DNA of 64,000 nucleotides from Thiobacillus denitrificans. Lineage in GTDB: Bacteria > Pseudomonadota > Gammaproteobacteria > Burkholderiales > Thiobacillaceae. Of this stretch, positions 27,788-37,337 are shown piece by piece. The stretch covers positions 19,659 to 83,658 of the forward strand of contig DHHQ01000013.1 in NCBI GenBank assembly GCA_002403375.1, given 5' to 3'. The notes beneath the pieces are model-generated. The model worked only from the letters and a program-made list of their open reading frames with translations, did not search any database and was not told where the DNA came from. Every line of letters starts with the position of its first letter. The first letter of the stretch is position 1. The translations under genes were made by a program, and so were the position numbers.

Positions 27788-28501
27788 ATGCCGCGTGTCC
27801 GTCGCATCCTGCTGAAGCTGTCGGGCGAGGCCCTGATGGGGCCCGACAGCTTCGGCTACCACGCCGACACCATGGCCGGCTTCGTCGGCCAGATCCGTGA
27901 GGTGGTGGCGGCCGGCGTGCAGGTCGGCATCGTGGTCGGCGGCGGCAACCTGTTCCGCGGCGCGACCGGTGCGCTGTCCGGAATGAACCGCGCCACCGCG
28001 GACTCGATGGGCATGCTGGCGACGGTGATGAACGCGCTCGCGCTGAAGGATGCGCTGCAGCAGGCGGGCGTCGATGCGCGCGTGCAGACCGCGGTCCATA
28101 TCGCGCACGTCGGCGACGATTTCGAGCGCGACGCCGCGGTGCGCGAACTCGAGGCCGGCAAGGTGGTCATTTTCGGCGGCGGCACCGGCAACCCGTTCTT
28201 CACGACCGACACGGCGGCTGCGCTGCGCGCGGCCGAGATCGGCGCCGACCTGCTGCTGAAGGCGACCAAGGTCGACGGCGTCTACACTGCCGATCCGAAG
28301 AAGGACCCGGGCGCCAGGCGCTACGAGACGCTCTCGTTCGACGAGGCGATCGCCAATAACCTGGGGGTGCTCGACACCGCCGCCTTCGCCTTGTGCCGCG
28401 AACAGCAACTGTCGCTCGTCGTGTTCAACGTCTTCAAGCCCGGCGCGCTCATGCGCGTGGTGATGGGCGAGGACGAGGGCACGCGGGTAAGCAACCATTG
28501 A
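27788..28501 (+). CDS. pyrH: UMP kinase
   Basis: A 237-residue amino-acid-kinase-fold enzyme, making UDP from UMP. Signatures: RILLKLSGEALMG, VVGGGNLFRG and TKVDGVYTADPKKDP. It lies 6 bases after tsf and 10 before frr, the conserved order. Confidence 0.97.
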   Translation: MPRVRRILLKLSGEALMGPDSFGYHADTMAGFVGQIREVVAAGVQVGIVVGGGNLFRGATGALSGMNRATADSMGMLATVMNALALKDALQQAGVDARVQTAVHIAHVGDDFERDAAVRELEAGKVVIFGGGTGNPFFTTDTAAALRAAEIGADLLLKATKVDGVYTADPKKDPGARRYETLSFDEAIANNLGVLDTAAFALCREQQLSLVVFNVFKPGALMRVVMGEDEGTRVSNH

Positions 28502-28511
28502 GGAGTTGAGA

Positions 28512-29081
28512 ATGGCTGAAACCACCATCGCCGAAATCAAGCAGTCTGCCGAGCAGAAGATGGGCAAGACGCTGGAAGCGCTGAAGAACGACCTCGCCAA
28601 GGTGCGCACCGGGCGCGCCCATACCGGCATCCTCGATCACGTCACGGTCGACTACTACGGCAACCCGACGCCGGTGCCGCAGGTGGCCAACGTTTCGCTG
28701 GTCGACAGCCGCACCCTCGGCGTCCAGCCGTACGAGAAGAACATGGTAGGCAAGATCGAGAAAGCGATTCGCGATTCCGACCTCGGCCTCAACCCGGCGA
28801 CGCACGGCGACATCATCCGGGTGCCGATGCCCTCGCTCACCGAAGAGCGCCGCCGCGACCTGATCAAGGTGGTGCGCAACGAGGCCGAAGGCGCGCGTGT
28901 CGCGGTGCGCAACATCCGTCGCGACGCCAACGGCACGCTCAAGGACATGGTCAAGGCCAAGACCGCGACCGAGGACGAGGAGCGCCGCACCCAGGACGAG
29001 GTGCAGAAGCTGACCGACAAGTACATCGGCGAGATCGACAAGATGCTCGCCGAAAAAGAGAAGGACCTGCTCGCCGTCTGA
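28512..29081 (+). CDS. frr: ribosome recycling factor
   Basis: 189 residues. The three-helix-bundle sequence is complete: KVRTGRAHTGILDHV, the NPATHGDIIRVPMPSLTEERR segment and a Glu/Lys-rich C-terminal helix. AGGAG at 28501 lies 6 bases before the chosen ATG. With EF-G it splits post-termination ribosomes. Confidence 0.97.
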   Translation: MAETTIAEIKQSAEQKMGKTLEALKNDLAKVRTGRAHTGILDHVTVDYYGNPTPVPQVANVSLVDSRTLGVQPYEKNMVGKIEKAIRDSDLGLNPATHGDIIRVPMPSLTEERRRDLIKVVRNEAEGARVAVRNIRRDANGTLKDMVKAKTATEDEERRTQDEVQKLTDKYIGEIDKMLAEKEKDLLAV

Positions 29082-29103
29082 CGGGGCAGCGAGCATAGTC
29101 GGC

Positions 29104-29847
29104 GTGTCTACCCGCTCGAAGCCGGCGACCCCGGAGGACGCAGTCCCGGGGCACGTCGCCATCATCATGGACGGCAACGGCCGCTGGGCGAAGAACCGGC
29201 TGATGCCGCGCGTCGCCGGCCATCGCAAGGGGGTCGAGGCGCTGCGCGGGGTGATCCGCGCCTGCGCCGAGCGCGGGGTGTCGCATTTGACGGTCTTCGC
29301 CTTCAGCTCGGAGAACTGGCGCCGCCCGCAGGAGGAGGTCAGCCTGCTGATGGAGCTGTTCATGCGCGCGCTGGAAAACGAGGTCGCGCGGCTCCACGAG
29401 AACAACATCCGCTTCCGCGTCATCGGCGACCTGTCGGGATTTTCCGAGCGCATCCAGGTGTTGATCCGGGACGCCGAGGCGCTGACGCGCGACAACACCC
29501 GCCTTACCTTCACCGTCGCGGCCAATTACGGCGGCCGCTGGGACATCGTCCAGGCGGTGAAGAAGCTGATGCTGTCGGGCGTGCCCGCCGGCGCGGTGAA
29601 CGAGACCGTGCTGGCCGAGCAGCTCAGCATCGCCGACATGCCCGAGCCCGACCTCTTCATCCGCACTGGTGGCGAGCAGCGCATCAGCAACTTTCTGCTG
29701 TGGCAGCTCGCCTACACCGAGCTGTACTTTACCGACACCCTGTGGCCGGAGTTCGACGCGGCGGCGCTGGACGCGGCGATCGCCTCCTACCGCACCCGCG
29801 AACGCCGCTTCGGCCGCACCAGCGAACAGGTGCAATCCGCATCGTGA
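29104..29847 (+). CDS. uppS: undecaprenyl diphosphate synthase (di-trans,poly-cis)
   Basis: A 247-residue cis-prenyltransferase. MDGNGRWA holds the catalytic Asp, and FAFSSENWRRP and RTGGEQRISNFL follow. It makes the C55 lipid carrier for peptidoglycan and O-antigen. The start is GTG (29104); no closer ATG precedes the conserved region, so this start is likely. Confidence 0.96.
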   Translation: MSTRSKPATPEDAVPGHVAIIMDGNGRWAKNRLMPRVAGHRKGVEALRGVIRACAERGVSHLTVFAFSSENWRRPQEEVSLLMELFMRALENEVARLHENNIRFRVIGDLSGFSERIQVLIRDAEALTRDNTRLTFTVAANYGGRWDIVQAVKKLMLSGVPAGAVNETVLAEQLSIADMPEPDLFIRTGGEQRISNFLLWQLAYTELYFTDTLWPEFDAAALDAAIASYRTRERRFGRTSEQVQSAS

Positions 29848-29869
29848 CCATCTTCGGGGCCGTACCTTC

Positions 29870-30676
29870 ATGACGCCGTTATTGAGCCGGGTCCTTACCG
29901 CGCTGCTGCTGCTGGCGGTGTTCGTGCCCGCCGCCCTGTGGGCTCCCGCGTGGCTGTGGGCGGCCCTGATGGCGGGCGTGGTCGGCATGGCGGCGTTCGA
30001 ATGGGCGCGCCTGAGCCATTTCCCGCTGCACGCGGCGCGTGCCTACGCAGTGCTGCTGGCGGCCGTCGCGCTGGCGCTGCCGCATCTGCTGGGCGCGCTC
30101 TGGCCGGCTTTCCAGACGGGGCTGATCCTGCTCGCCGTCGCCTTCTGGCTGGTGGTCGCGCCGCTCTGGCTGCTGGGGCGCTGGCACGCCGAACGGCCAT
30201 TCGTTCGCGCGGCAACCGGCGTCGTGCTGCTGCTGCCGACCTTCGTGGCGTTGCTTTTCCTGCACGGACGCGGGCCGGGCGTGCTGCTTGCCGTGATCGC
30301 GATCGTGTGGATCGCCGATACCGCCGCCTATTTCTCCGGCCGCCGCTTCGGTCGCCACAAGCTCGCCCCCGCCATCAGCCCAGGCAAGACCTGGGAAGGG
30401 GTGGCGGGCGCGCTCGTCGCCCTGGTGGCGTATGCGGGGGGGCTTGCCCTGCTCGCCGGCATGCCGTTGCTGTCGCTGTCGCTGATGGTGGCCGGGCTGC
30501 TCTACCTGTCGGTGCTGGGCGACCTGTTCGAATCCTGGATCAAGCGCGTCTCCGGCATGAAGGACAGTGGCGCCATGCTGCCCGGCCACGGCGGCGTGCT
30601 CGACCGAATCGACGCCCTGACGTCCACCCTGCCGGTCGCCACCGGCATGCTGATGTGGCTGGAGCGTACGGCATGA
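29870..30676 (+). CDS. cdsA: phosphatidate cytidylyltransferase
   Basis: A 268-residue multi-spanning membrane enzyme (about 7-8 helices), making CDP-diacylglycerol from phosphatidate and CTP. The C-terminal signature MKDSGAMLPGHGGVLDR, with metal-binding Asp, is intact. The stop overlaps the dxr ATG (ATGA). Confidence 0.95.
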   Translation: MTPLLSRVLTALLLLAVFVPAALWAPAWLWAALMAGVVGMAAFEWARLSHFPLHAARAYAVLLAAVALALPHLLGALWPAFQTGLILLAVAFWLVVAPLWLLGRWHAERPFVRAATGVVLLLPTFVALLFLHGRGPGVLLAVIAIVWIADTAAYFSGRRFGRHKLAPAISPGKTWEGVAGALVALVAYAGGLALLAGMPLLSLSLMVAGLLYLSVLGDLFESWIKRVSGMKDSGAMLPGHGGVLDRIDALTSTLPVATGMLMWLERTA

Positions 30677-31857
30677 AGCCGCGGGTGCTCACCATCCTCG
30701 GCGCGACCGGCACCATCGGCGTCAACACGCTCGACGTCGTCGCGCGCCACCCCGATCGCTTCCACGTCTTCGCGCTGACCGGCGCGACCCAGGTCGAGCG
30801 CATGCTCGAGCAGTGCCGCACCCATCGGCCGCGCTACGCGGTGATGAGCGAGCCGGCTGCGGCCGTCGCGCTGCGCGAGCGGGTCGCCGCCGAAGGGCTC
30901 GCGGTCGAGGTGCTCGAAGGCGCCGCGGCGCTGACCGAGGTCGCGACCGCCCCCGAGGTCGACACGCTGATGGCGGCGATCGTCGGCGCGGCGGGGCTGC
31001 CGGCCACACTGGCGGCGGCGCAGGCAGGCAAGCGCATCCTGCTCGCCAACAAGGAGACCCTGGTGGTGTCCGGGCAGCTGTTCATGGACGCGGTTGCCGC
31101 GAGCGGCGCCGATCTCCTGCCGATCGACTCCGAGCACAACGCGATCTTCCAGGCGTTGCCGCGCGACTTCAACGGCGATTTCCAGCGCGCCGGCGTCAAT
31201 GCGCTGTGGCTCACCGCCTCCGGAGGGCCGTTCCGCACCCTGTCGGCCGACGCGATCGCCGCGGCGACGCCGGCGCAGGCAGTGGCGCACCCCAACTGGG
31301 TGATGGGCAGGAAGATCTCGGTCGACTCGGCGAGCCTGATGAACAAGGGCCTCGAGGTGATCGAGGCGCGCTGGCTGTTCAACGCGCGTCCCGAGCAGAT
31401 CAAGGTGGTGGTGCATCCGCAGAGCATCGTGCATTCGATGGTCGAATACGCCGACGGCTCGGTGATCGCGCAGATGGGCACCCCCGACATGCGCACCCCG
31501 ATCGCCTACGCGCTGGGCTTTCCCGAGCGCATCGACGCCGGCGTCTCCGCGCTCGAACTGATGGGCAGGCAGCTCACCTTCGAAGCGCCCGACACGCAGC
31601 GTTTCCCCTGCCTGCAACTGGCGTTCGACGCGCTCGCCGCCGGCGGCAACGCGGCGGCGGTGCTGAACGCCGCCAACGAGGTCGCGGTGGCGCGCTTCCT
31701 CGACGGCGCGGCGCCGTTCAACGCGATCGCCGCCAGCATCGCCCACGCGCTCGACGCGCTGGCAGGCGGCGCCGCCGACACGCTCGACGACCTGCTCGAG
31801 GCCGACCGCCAGGCGCGCCGCGTCGCCGGCGACTATCTGGAGCGCCTGCGCGCATGA
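30673..31857 (+). CDS. dxr: 1-deoxy-D-xylulose-5-phosphate reductoisomerase
   Basis: A 394-residue second enzyme of the MEP isoprenoid pathway, making MEP with NADPH. The NADPH site LGATGTIGVNTLDV, ANKETLVVSG, PIDSEHNAIFQ (metal site) and SASLMNKGLEVIEA are all present. Isoprenoid precursors feed uppS upstream. In this order dxr follows cdsA, unlike E. coli, where it precedes uppS. Confidence 0.97.
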   Translation: MKPRVLTILGATGTIGVNTLDVVARHPDRFHVFALTGATQVERMLEQCRTHRPRYAVMSEPAAAVALRERVAAEGLAVEVLEGAAALTEVATAPEVDTLMAAIVGAAGLPATLAAAQAGKRILLANKETLVVSGQLFMDAVAASGADLLPIDSEHNAIFQALPRDFNGDFQRAGVNALWLTASGGPFRTLSADAIAAATPAQAVAHPNWVMGRKISVDSASLMNKGLEVIEARWLFNARPEQIKVVVHPQSIVHSMVEYADGSVIAQMGTPDMRTPIAYALGFPERIDAGVSALELMGRQLTFEAPDTQRFPCLQLAFDALAAGGNAAAVLNAANEVAVARFLDGAAPFNAIAASIAHALDALAGGAADTLDDLLEADRQARRVAGDYLERLRA

Positions 31858-32090
31858 TCCTGAGAACTTCGGTCGGGTGCGCCCGCGACTTTCTGGCTGT
31901 CTGGCAAGGCGCGACGACGCGCAGGGCTGCTCCCTGCAAGAAGGAGCAACGCAGTCAAACGGCCAGAACGTCGTGCAATCGGGTGCGCAGCGGGCCCGCA
32001 TACATGGCGGACACCATCGAAGGCAAGAAGATCGGTATCCATATGGCAGTACAGCGTGCAATCAGCGGTCAACCGAGGTTCCCAGGATGA
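31854..32090 (+). CDS. candidate 78-residue ORF bridging dxr and rseP
   Basis: An open frame starts in the ATGA overlapping the dxr stop and ends in an ATGA overlapping the rseP start, spanning 78 codons and the palindromic element between. Residues include MILRTSVGCARDFLAVWQG and, near the end, MADTIEGKKIGIHM. Part of the frame is the repeat itself, so the protein may be meaningless and the frame useful only for carrying ribosomes to rseP. No family recognised. Confidence 0.35.
   Translation: MILRTSVGCARDFLAVWQGATTRRAAPCKKEQRSQTARTSCNRVRSGPAYMADTIEGKKIGIHMAVQRAISGQPRFPG
31873..31988. repeat. palindromic, MITE- or REP-like element between dxr and rseP
   Basis: The core (31886-31973, 88 bp) has imperfect terminal inverted repeats: CGACTTTCTGGCTGTCTG on the left and, read from the other strand, CGACGTTCTGGCCGTTTG on the right, matching at 15 of 18 positions. 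Inside is a shorter stem TGCTCC/GGAGCA. The sequence TCGGGTGCGC occurs on both sides (31873-31882 and 31979-31988), a few bases outside the core, perhaps a degraded target duplication. It looks like a non-coding mobile or REP-type repeat set into an essential operon. Copies elsewhere in the genome cannot be checked here. Confidence 0.55.
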
Positions 32091-33439
32091 CAGTGCTGCA
32101 TACCGTTCTCTGGTTCCTGGTCGCCATCGGCATCCTGGTGGTGGTGCACGAGTTCGGCCACTACCTCGCAGCGCGGCTCGCCGGCGTCAAGGTGCTGCGC
32201 TTCTCGGTCGGCTTCGGCAGGCCCCTGCTGTCGCGCCGCTTCGGCCGCGACCGCACCGAATGGACGCTGGCCGCGCTGCCGCTCGGCGGCTACGTGAAGA
32301 TGCTCGACGAGCGCGAGGGCGAGGTCCCGGCGGCCGAGGCGCACCGCAGCTTCAATCGCGCCACGGTGGGGCGCCGCATCGGCATCGTGGTCGCCGGGCC
32401 GGCCGCCAATTTCCTGCTCGCCATCGTGTTCTACTGGGCGTTGCTGCTGCACGGCCTGCCGGCGCTCAAGCCGATGATCGGCGAGCCGCCTGCCGGGACG
32501 CCGGCGGCGCTGGCGGGCCTGGTCGCGGGCGACGAAATCCGCCGGGTGGACGGCACCGATACGCCGTCGTTCCAGGACCTGCGGCTGAACCTGCTGCGCG
32601 CGGGGGTGGCGGCAGCGACGATCGAACTCGAGCTGGCCGACGGCCGCCGCGTCCGGCTCGACGCGTCGAAAATCGAAACCGAGAACCTCGAGCGCGACGT
32701 GCTGCGCCCGCTCGGCATCGTGCGCTACGATCCTGCGATCACGCCGGTCATCGGCGAAGTGCTGCCCGACGGCGCTGCCGCGCGCGCCGGCTTCCGCCCC
32801 GGCGACCGCCTGATCGCCGCCGACGGCGCGCCGGTCGCGAGCTGGCAGGCGTGGGTCGAGCTGATTCGCGCGCATCCCGCGGAGCCCCTGCGTATCGAGT
32901 ACGAGCGGGAAGGGCGGCGCGGCGAACTGACCGTGGTGCCCGATGCGGTGGCCGACGCCGGCGAGCGCATCGGCCGGATCGGTGCCGGGCCGCAGGTCGA
33001 CGAGGCGGTGCTGGCGTCGCTGATGACCGAGGTGCGCTACGGACCGCTCGAGGCGCTGTGGCGGGGCGCGATCAAGACCTGGGAGATGAGCGTGTTCACG
33101 CTCGAGATGATGGGCCGCATGGTGCTCGGCCAGGTGTCGTGGAAGAACCTCTCGGGGCCGCTGACGATCGCCGACTACGCGGGCCAGAGCGCGACGCTCG
33201 GCTGGATCAGCTTCGTCGGTTTTCTCGCGCTGGTGAGCGTGAGCCTGGGCGTGCTCAACCTGCTGCCGATCCCGTTACTGGACGGCGGACACCTCATGTA
33301 TTATGTGGCCGAAGCCCTGACCGGTCGCCCGGTGTCCGAACGCACCATGGAGATAGGCAGCCGCATCGGCATGGTGCTCCTGCTGCTTCTGATGTCCTTT
33401 GCCCTGTTCAACGATTTGCGACGCCTGCTAGGCGAATGA
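32087..33439 (+). CDS. rseP: RseP site-2 protease
   Basis: A 450-residue intramembrane zinc protease. HEFGH at 21-25 lies in the first helix and the third ligand in LLDGGHLMYY near the C-terminus; PDZ regions with GDRLIAADG lie between. It cuts RseA-type anti-sigma factors to release sigma-E during envelope stress. ATG 32087 overlaps the preceding small ORF stop; its own stop overlaps the bamA start (ATGA). Longer N-terminal extensions come from the repeat and are rejected. Confidence 0.95.
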   Translation: MTVLHTVLWFLVAIGILVVVHEFGHYLAARLAGVKVLRFSVGFGRPLLSRRFGRDRTEWTLAALPLGGYVKMLDEREGEVPAAEAHRSFNRATVGRRIGIVVAGPAANFLLAIVFYWALLLHGLPALKPMIGEPPAGTPAALAGLVAGDEIRRVDGTDTPSFQDLRLNLLRAGVAAATIELELADGRRVRLDASKIETENLERDVLRPLGIVRYDPAITPVIGEVLPDGAAARAGFRPGDRLIAADGAPVASWQAWVELIRAHPAEPLRIEYEREGRRGELTVVPDAVADAGERIGRIGAGPQVDEAVLASLMTEVRYGPLEALWRGAIKTWEMSVFTLEMMGRMVLGQVSWKNLSGPLTIADYAGQSATLGWISFVGFLALVSVSLGVLNLLPIPLLDGGHLMYYVAEALTGRPVSERTMEIGSRIGMVLLLLLMSFALFNDLRRLLGE

Positions 33440-35757
33440 AAACACGCATGACCCCGAAACGTCTGACGCTCGCCCTCGCCGCCGTGCTTGCCGTGCAGCC
33501 CGCATCCGCCGAGGAGCCGTTCGTCGTCAAGGACATCCGGGTCGAGGGCGTGCAGCGCACCGAGGCAGGGACGGTATTCAGCTACCTGCCGGTCAAGGTC
33601 GGCGACGTGATGACCGACGAGAAGACGACGGCAGCCATCAAGGCGCTCTACGCCACCGGCTTCTTCAAGGACGTGCGGCTGGAAGCGCGCGACGGCGTGC
33701 TCATCGTCACCGTCGAGGAGCGCCCCTCGATTTCCTCGATCAAGCTCGTCGGCATGAAGGAGTTCTCCGAGGACGACCTGAAGAAGGGCCTCAAGGAGAC
33801 CGGGCTGGCGGAAGGCCGCGTCCTCGACCGCGCGCTGCTCGACAAGGCCAGGCAGGAACTGCAGCGCCAGTACTTCAACCGCGGCAAGTACGCGGTGGAG
33901 ATCACGTCGACGGTGACGCCGCTGGAACGCAACCGGGTCGCGGTGCAGTTCGACGTGGTCGAGGGCGACAGCGCGAAGATCCGCCAGATCAACATCGTCG
34001 GCAACCAGGCCTACCCCGAGAAGGAGCTGCTGAAGCAGTTCGAGTCGACCACGCCGGGCTGGCTGACCTGGTACACGAAGAACGACCAGTATTCCAAGGC
34101 CCGCCTGGCGGGCGACATCGAGAACCTGCGGTCGTTCTATCTCAACCGCGGCCATCTGGAGTTCACGGTCGACTCGACCCAGGTCTCGATCTCGCCCGAC
34201 AAGCAGGGCATCTACATCACCGTCAACGTCACCGAGGGGCCGCAGTACCGCATCTCCGACGTCAAGCTGGCGGGGCAGATGCTGGTGCCGGAGGCGGAGC
34301 TGCAGAAGTTCATCACCGTGAAGCCGGGCGACATCTTCGAGCGCGACAAGCTCACCGAGATCACCAAGAAGATCAGCGACCGCCTCGGCAACGACGGCTA
34401 TGCGTTCGCCAACGTCAACGCGGTGCCCGAGCTCGACAAGGAGAAGGCCACCGTCGCCTTCACCCTGTTCGTCGACCCGGGCCGCCGCGTCTACGTCAAC
34501 CGCATCAACGTCGCGGGCAACACCAAGACGCGCGACGAGGTGGTGCGCCGCGAGATTCGCCAGATGGAGAGCGCCTACTACGACGCGGAAAAGATCAACC
34601 GTTCGCGCGACCGCCTCAACCGCCTGGGCTATTTCACCCAGGTCAACATCGAGACCCCGGCGGTCACGGGCACCACCGACCAGGTCGACGTCAACGTCAG
34701 CGTGACCGAGAAGTCGACCGGCAGCGTGATGCTCGGCGCCGGCTTCTCGTCGTCCGAAGGGGTGGTGCTGTCGGGCTCGGTGTCGCAGAGCAACGTGTTC
34801 GGCACCGGCAACCGCCTCACGGCGCAGGTCAACTCGGGCAGCGTCAACACCGTCTATTCGCTGTCCTACACCAACCCCTACTACACCATCGACGGCGTCA
34901 GCCTCGGCTACGACATCTACCGGCGCGACGTCGACGCGAGCTCGCTCGACAGCGTCGGCGAGTACGAGACGTCGACCTACGGCGTCGGGATGCGCTTCGG
35001 CCTGCCGGTCAACGAGCGCGACTACATGACCTTCGGCCTGACCTACGAGGACACGTCGATCACCACGACGCCCGAGAGTCCGGTGCAGTACGTCCGCTTC
35101 GTCGAGGAGTTCGGCGAGGACAACGACACTCTCCGCCTCGACACCGCGTGGTCGCGCGATACGCGCAACAGCTACCTGTTCCCGACCAAGGGGCTGTTCC
35201 AGCGGGTGGCGGCGGAAATCGGTACCCCCGCAGGCAGCCTGCAGTACTACAAACTGTCGTTCCAGCACCAGCAGTTCTTCCCGCTGGGCAAGGATTTCAC
35301 CCTCATGCTGAACGGCGAGGCGGGCATCGGCGACGGCCTGTTCGACATGTCCGACAAGCCGCTGCCGTTCTTCAAGAATTTCTACGTCGGCGGCACCAGC
35401 TCGGTGCGTGGCTTCAAGCGGGGCACGCTCGGCCCCAAGGACGCGCTCGGCAACGCCCTCGGCGGCGATACGCGGGTGGTCGCCAACGCGGAACTCTTCT
35501 TCCCGCTGCCGGGACTCAAGGACGACCAGTCGCTGCGCATGTCGGCCTTCGTCGACGGCGGCGCCTCGTTCGGGTCGGGCGATTACCTCGGCCGCTACGA
35601 AGAGTTCGCCGTCGAGGACATGCGCTACTCGGCAGGCCTCGCGGTATTGTGGGTGTCGCCGCTGGGGCCGCTCAAATTCAGCCTGGCGCAGCCGATCGTC
35701 AAGAAGGACGACGACAACGAAGAGATATTTCAATTCACCCTGGGCAACGTGTTCTGA
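33436..35757 (+). CDS. bamA: BamA outer-membrane assembly factor
   Basis: 773 residues. The signal peptide ends near PASA-EE; five POTRA domains (to about residue 410) and a 16-strand Omp85 barrel follow. The conserved barrel motif VRGF (in SSVRGFKRGTLGP) and a C-terminal aromatic-rich end (QFTLGNVF) are present. It is the core of the machine that inserts outer-membrane proteins. The partner bamD is at 51 kb and the chaperone skp next door. Confidence 0.97.
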   Translation: MKTRMTPKRLTLALAAVLAVQPASAEEPFVVKDIRVEGVQRTEAGTVFSYLPVKVGDVMTDEKTTAAIKALYATGFFKDVRLEARDGVLIVTVEERPSISSIKLVGMKEFSEDDLKKGLKETGLAEGRVLDRALLDKARQELQRQYFNRGKYAVEITSTVTPLERNRVAVQFDVVEGDSAKIRQINIVGNQAYPEKELLKQFESTTPGWLTWYTKNDQYSKARLAGDIENLRSFYLNRGHLEFTVDSTQVSISPDKQGIYITVNVTEGPQYRISDVKLAGQMLVPEAELQKFITVKPGDIFERDKLTEITKKISDRLGNDGYAFANVNAVPELDKEKATVAFTLFVDPGRRVYVNRINVAGNTKTRDEVVRREIRQMESAYYDAEKINRSRDRLNRLGYFTQVNIETPAVTGTTDQVDVNVSVTEKSTGSVMLGAGFSSSEGVVLSGSVSQSNVFGTGNRLTAQVNSGSVNTVYSLSYTNPYYTIDGVSLGYDIYRRDVDASSLDSVGEYETSTYGVGMRFGLPVNERDYMTFGLTYEDTSITTTPESPVQYVRFVEEFGEDNDTLRLDTAWSRDTRNSYLFPTKGLFQRVAAEIGTPAGSLQYYKLSFQHQQFFPLGKDFTLMLNGEAGIGDGLFDMSDKPLPFFKNFYVGGTSSVRGFKRGTLGPKDALGNALGGDTRVVANAELFFPLPGLKDDQSLRMSAFVDGGASFGSGDYLGRYEEFAVEDMRYSAGLAVLWVSPLGPLKFSLAQPIVKKDDDNEEIFQFTLGNVF

Positions 35758-35781
35758 GGGTGGGTCATTACCGGAGTATTC

Positions 35782-36285
35782 ATGATGAAGATCAAGCAGT
35801 TGGCAGTCTCCCTGATTCTGGCGTCCGCGTTTGCGGCCGCCCCCGCGCTGGCGAACACCAAGGTCGGCTTCGTCAACACCGAACGCCTGCTGCGCGAGGC
35901 GCCGCTGTCGGTGGCCGCGCAGAAGAAGCTGGAGCGCGAGTTCGCCACGCGTGAGCAGGAACTGCAGAAACTCGCCAAGCAGGCGCGTGACCTGCAGGCG
36001 CAGCTCGACAAGGACGGCGTGACCATGTCGGACACCGAGCGCAAGACCAAGGAGCGCGACCTCGGCAACCTCAACCGCGACCTGCAGCGCCAGGGGCGCG
36101 AGTTCCGCGAGGATCTCAATCTGCGCCGCAACGAGGAGCTGGGGCAGATCCAGGAGCGTGCGCGCAAGGCGATCCAGGAGATCGCGCGTGCCGAGAAATT
36201 CGACCTCATCGTCGAGCAGGCCGTCTATGTCGACCCCAAGAACGACATCACCGAGCGCGTGATGAAGGCACTGGGCGGCAAGTAA
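35782..36285 (+). CDS. skp: periplasmic chaperone Skp/OmpH
   Basis: 167 residues. A signal peptide (AAPALA-N) is followed by a long charged coiled-coil of alternating Lys/Glu/Arg, the jellyfish-tentacle part, and a small trimerisation core. It carries unfolded outer-membrane proteins to BamA. GGAG precedes a double ATG; either could be used. Confidence 0.93.
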   Translation: MMKIKQLAVSLILASAFAAAPALANTKVGFVNTERLLREAPLSVAAQKKLEREFATREQELQKLAKQARDLQAQLDKDGVTMSDTERKTKERDLGNLNRDLQRQGREFREDLNLRRNEELGQIQERARKAIQEIARAEKFDLIVEQAVYVDPKNDITERVMKALGGK

Positions 36286-36305
36286 GCACCCAGCAGACAA
36301 TCCCC

Positions 36306-37337
36306 ATGACTGTGACCCTCGCAGCGCTGGTCGCCCGCTTCGGCGGCGAGCTCGTGGGCGACGGCGCGCGGGCGGTGAGCCAGGTCGCGCCGCTCGACCG
36401 CGCCACTCCCGACGAGATCGGTTTCGTCTCGCAGAGCAAGTACTTCGCGCAACTGGCCGGCACCCGCGCGGGCGCGGTCATCCTGCCGCCCGATGCGCGC
36501 GACGCCACCGAACTGCCGCGCATTCTCACCCCCAATCCCTATCTCTACTTCGCGCGCGTCTCGGCGCTGCTGAACCCGCCGCCGCGCCCGCCGGCAGGCA
36601 TCCATTCTGCGGCGACCGTCGCGCCGGACGCCGAGATCGCCGCCGACGCGAGCATCGCCGCCGGGGCGGTGGTCGGCAGCGGCGCGGTGATCGGCGCGCG
36701 CAGCGTGATCGGGCCGAACTGCACCGTCGGCGACGGTGCCCGCATCGGCGCGGATTGCCTGCTGCACGCCAACGTCACCGTCTACCATCGCTGCGAAGTG
36801 GGCGATCGCGCGATCCTGCACTCGGGCTGCGTGATCGGCGCCGACGGCTTCGGCTTCGCCCCCAACGCCGGCCAGTGGGAGAAGATTCCGCAGATCGGCC
36901 GCGTCGTGATCGGGAACGACGTCGAGGTCGGCGCCTGCACGACGATCGACCGCGGCGCGCTCGAGGACACGGTGATCGAGGACGGCGTCAAGCTCGACAA
37001 CCTGATCCAGGTCGCGCACAACGTGACGATCGGCGCGCACACCGCGATCGCCGGCTGCACCGGCATCGCCGGCAGCGCCAAGATCGGCCGCCACTGCATG
37101 ATCGGGGGGGCGGCGATGATCTTCGGCCACATCGAGATCGCCGACGGCACCCGCATCTCGACCAACACGCTGATCACCAAGTCGCTGACCAAGCCGGGCA
37201 CCTACACCTCGGCGCTGCCGTTCTCCGAACACGAGGTCTGGCAGAGGAACGCCGTGCACATGCGCAACCTCGACAAACTGGTCGGGCGCGTGAAGGAACT
37301 GGAAAAGAAACTCAAGGAACTGGAATCGAAATCATGA
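36306..37337 (+). CDS. lpxD: UDP-3-O-(3-hydroxyacyl)glucosamine N-acyltransferase
   Basis: 343 residues. An N-terminal uridine-binding domain is followed by a left-handed beta-helix of hexapeptide repeats (from about residue 105) and a helical C-terminus. His in VAHNVTIG is the catalytic position. It adds the second acyl chain in lipid A synthesis. The stop overlaps the fabZ start. Confidence 0.97.
   Translation: MTVTLAALVARFGGELVGDGARAVSQVAPLDRATPDEIGFVSQSKYFAQLAGTRAGAVILPPDARDATELPRILTPNPYLYFARVSALLNPPPRPPAGIHSAATVAPDAEIAADASIAAGAVVGSGAVIGARSVIGPNCTVGDGARIGADCLLHANVTVYHRCEVGDRAILHSGCVIGADGFGFAPNAGQWEKIPQIGRVVIGNDVEVGACTTIDRGALEDTVIEDGVKLDNLIQVAHNVTIGAHTAIAGCTGIAGSAKIGRHCMIGGAAMIFGHIEIADGTRISTNTLITKSLTKPGTYTSALPFSEHEVWQRNAVHMRNLDKLVGRVKELEKKLKELESKS

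Noticed and set aside
33301..36300. 999-codon open frame antisense to bamA and skp
   Set aside because: It mirrors two firmly identified genes; long antisense frames arise from the strong GC third-position bias. Composition is repetitive Val/Leu/Arg/Asp and no motif is present.
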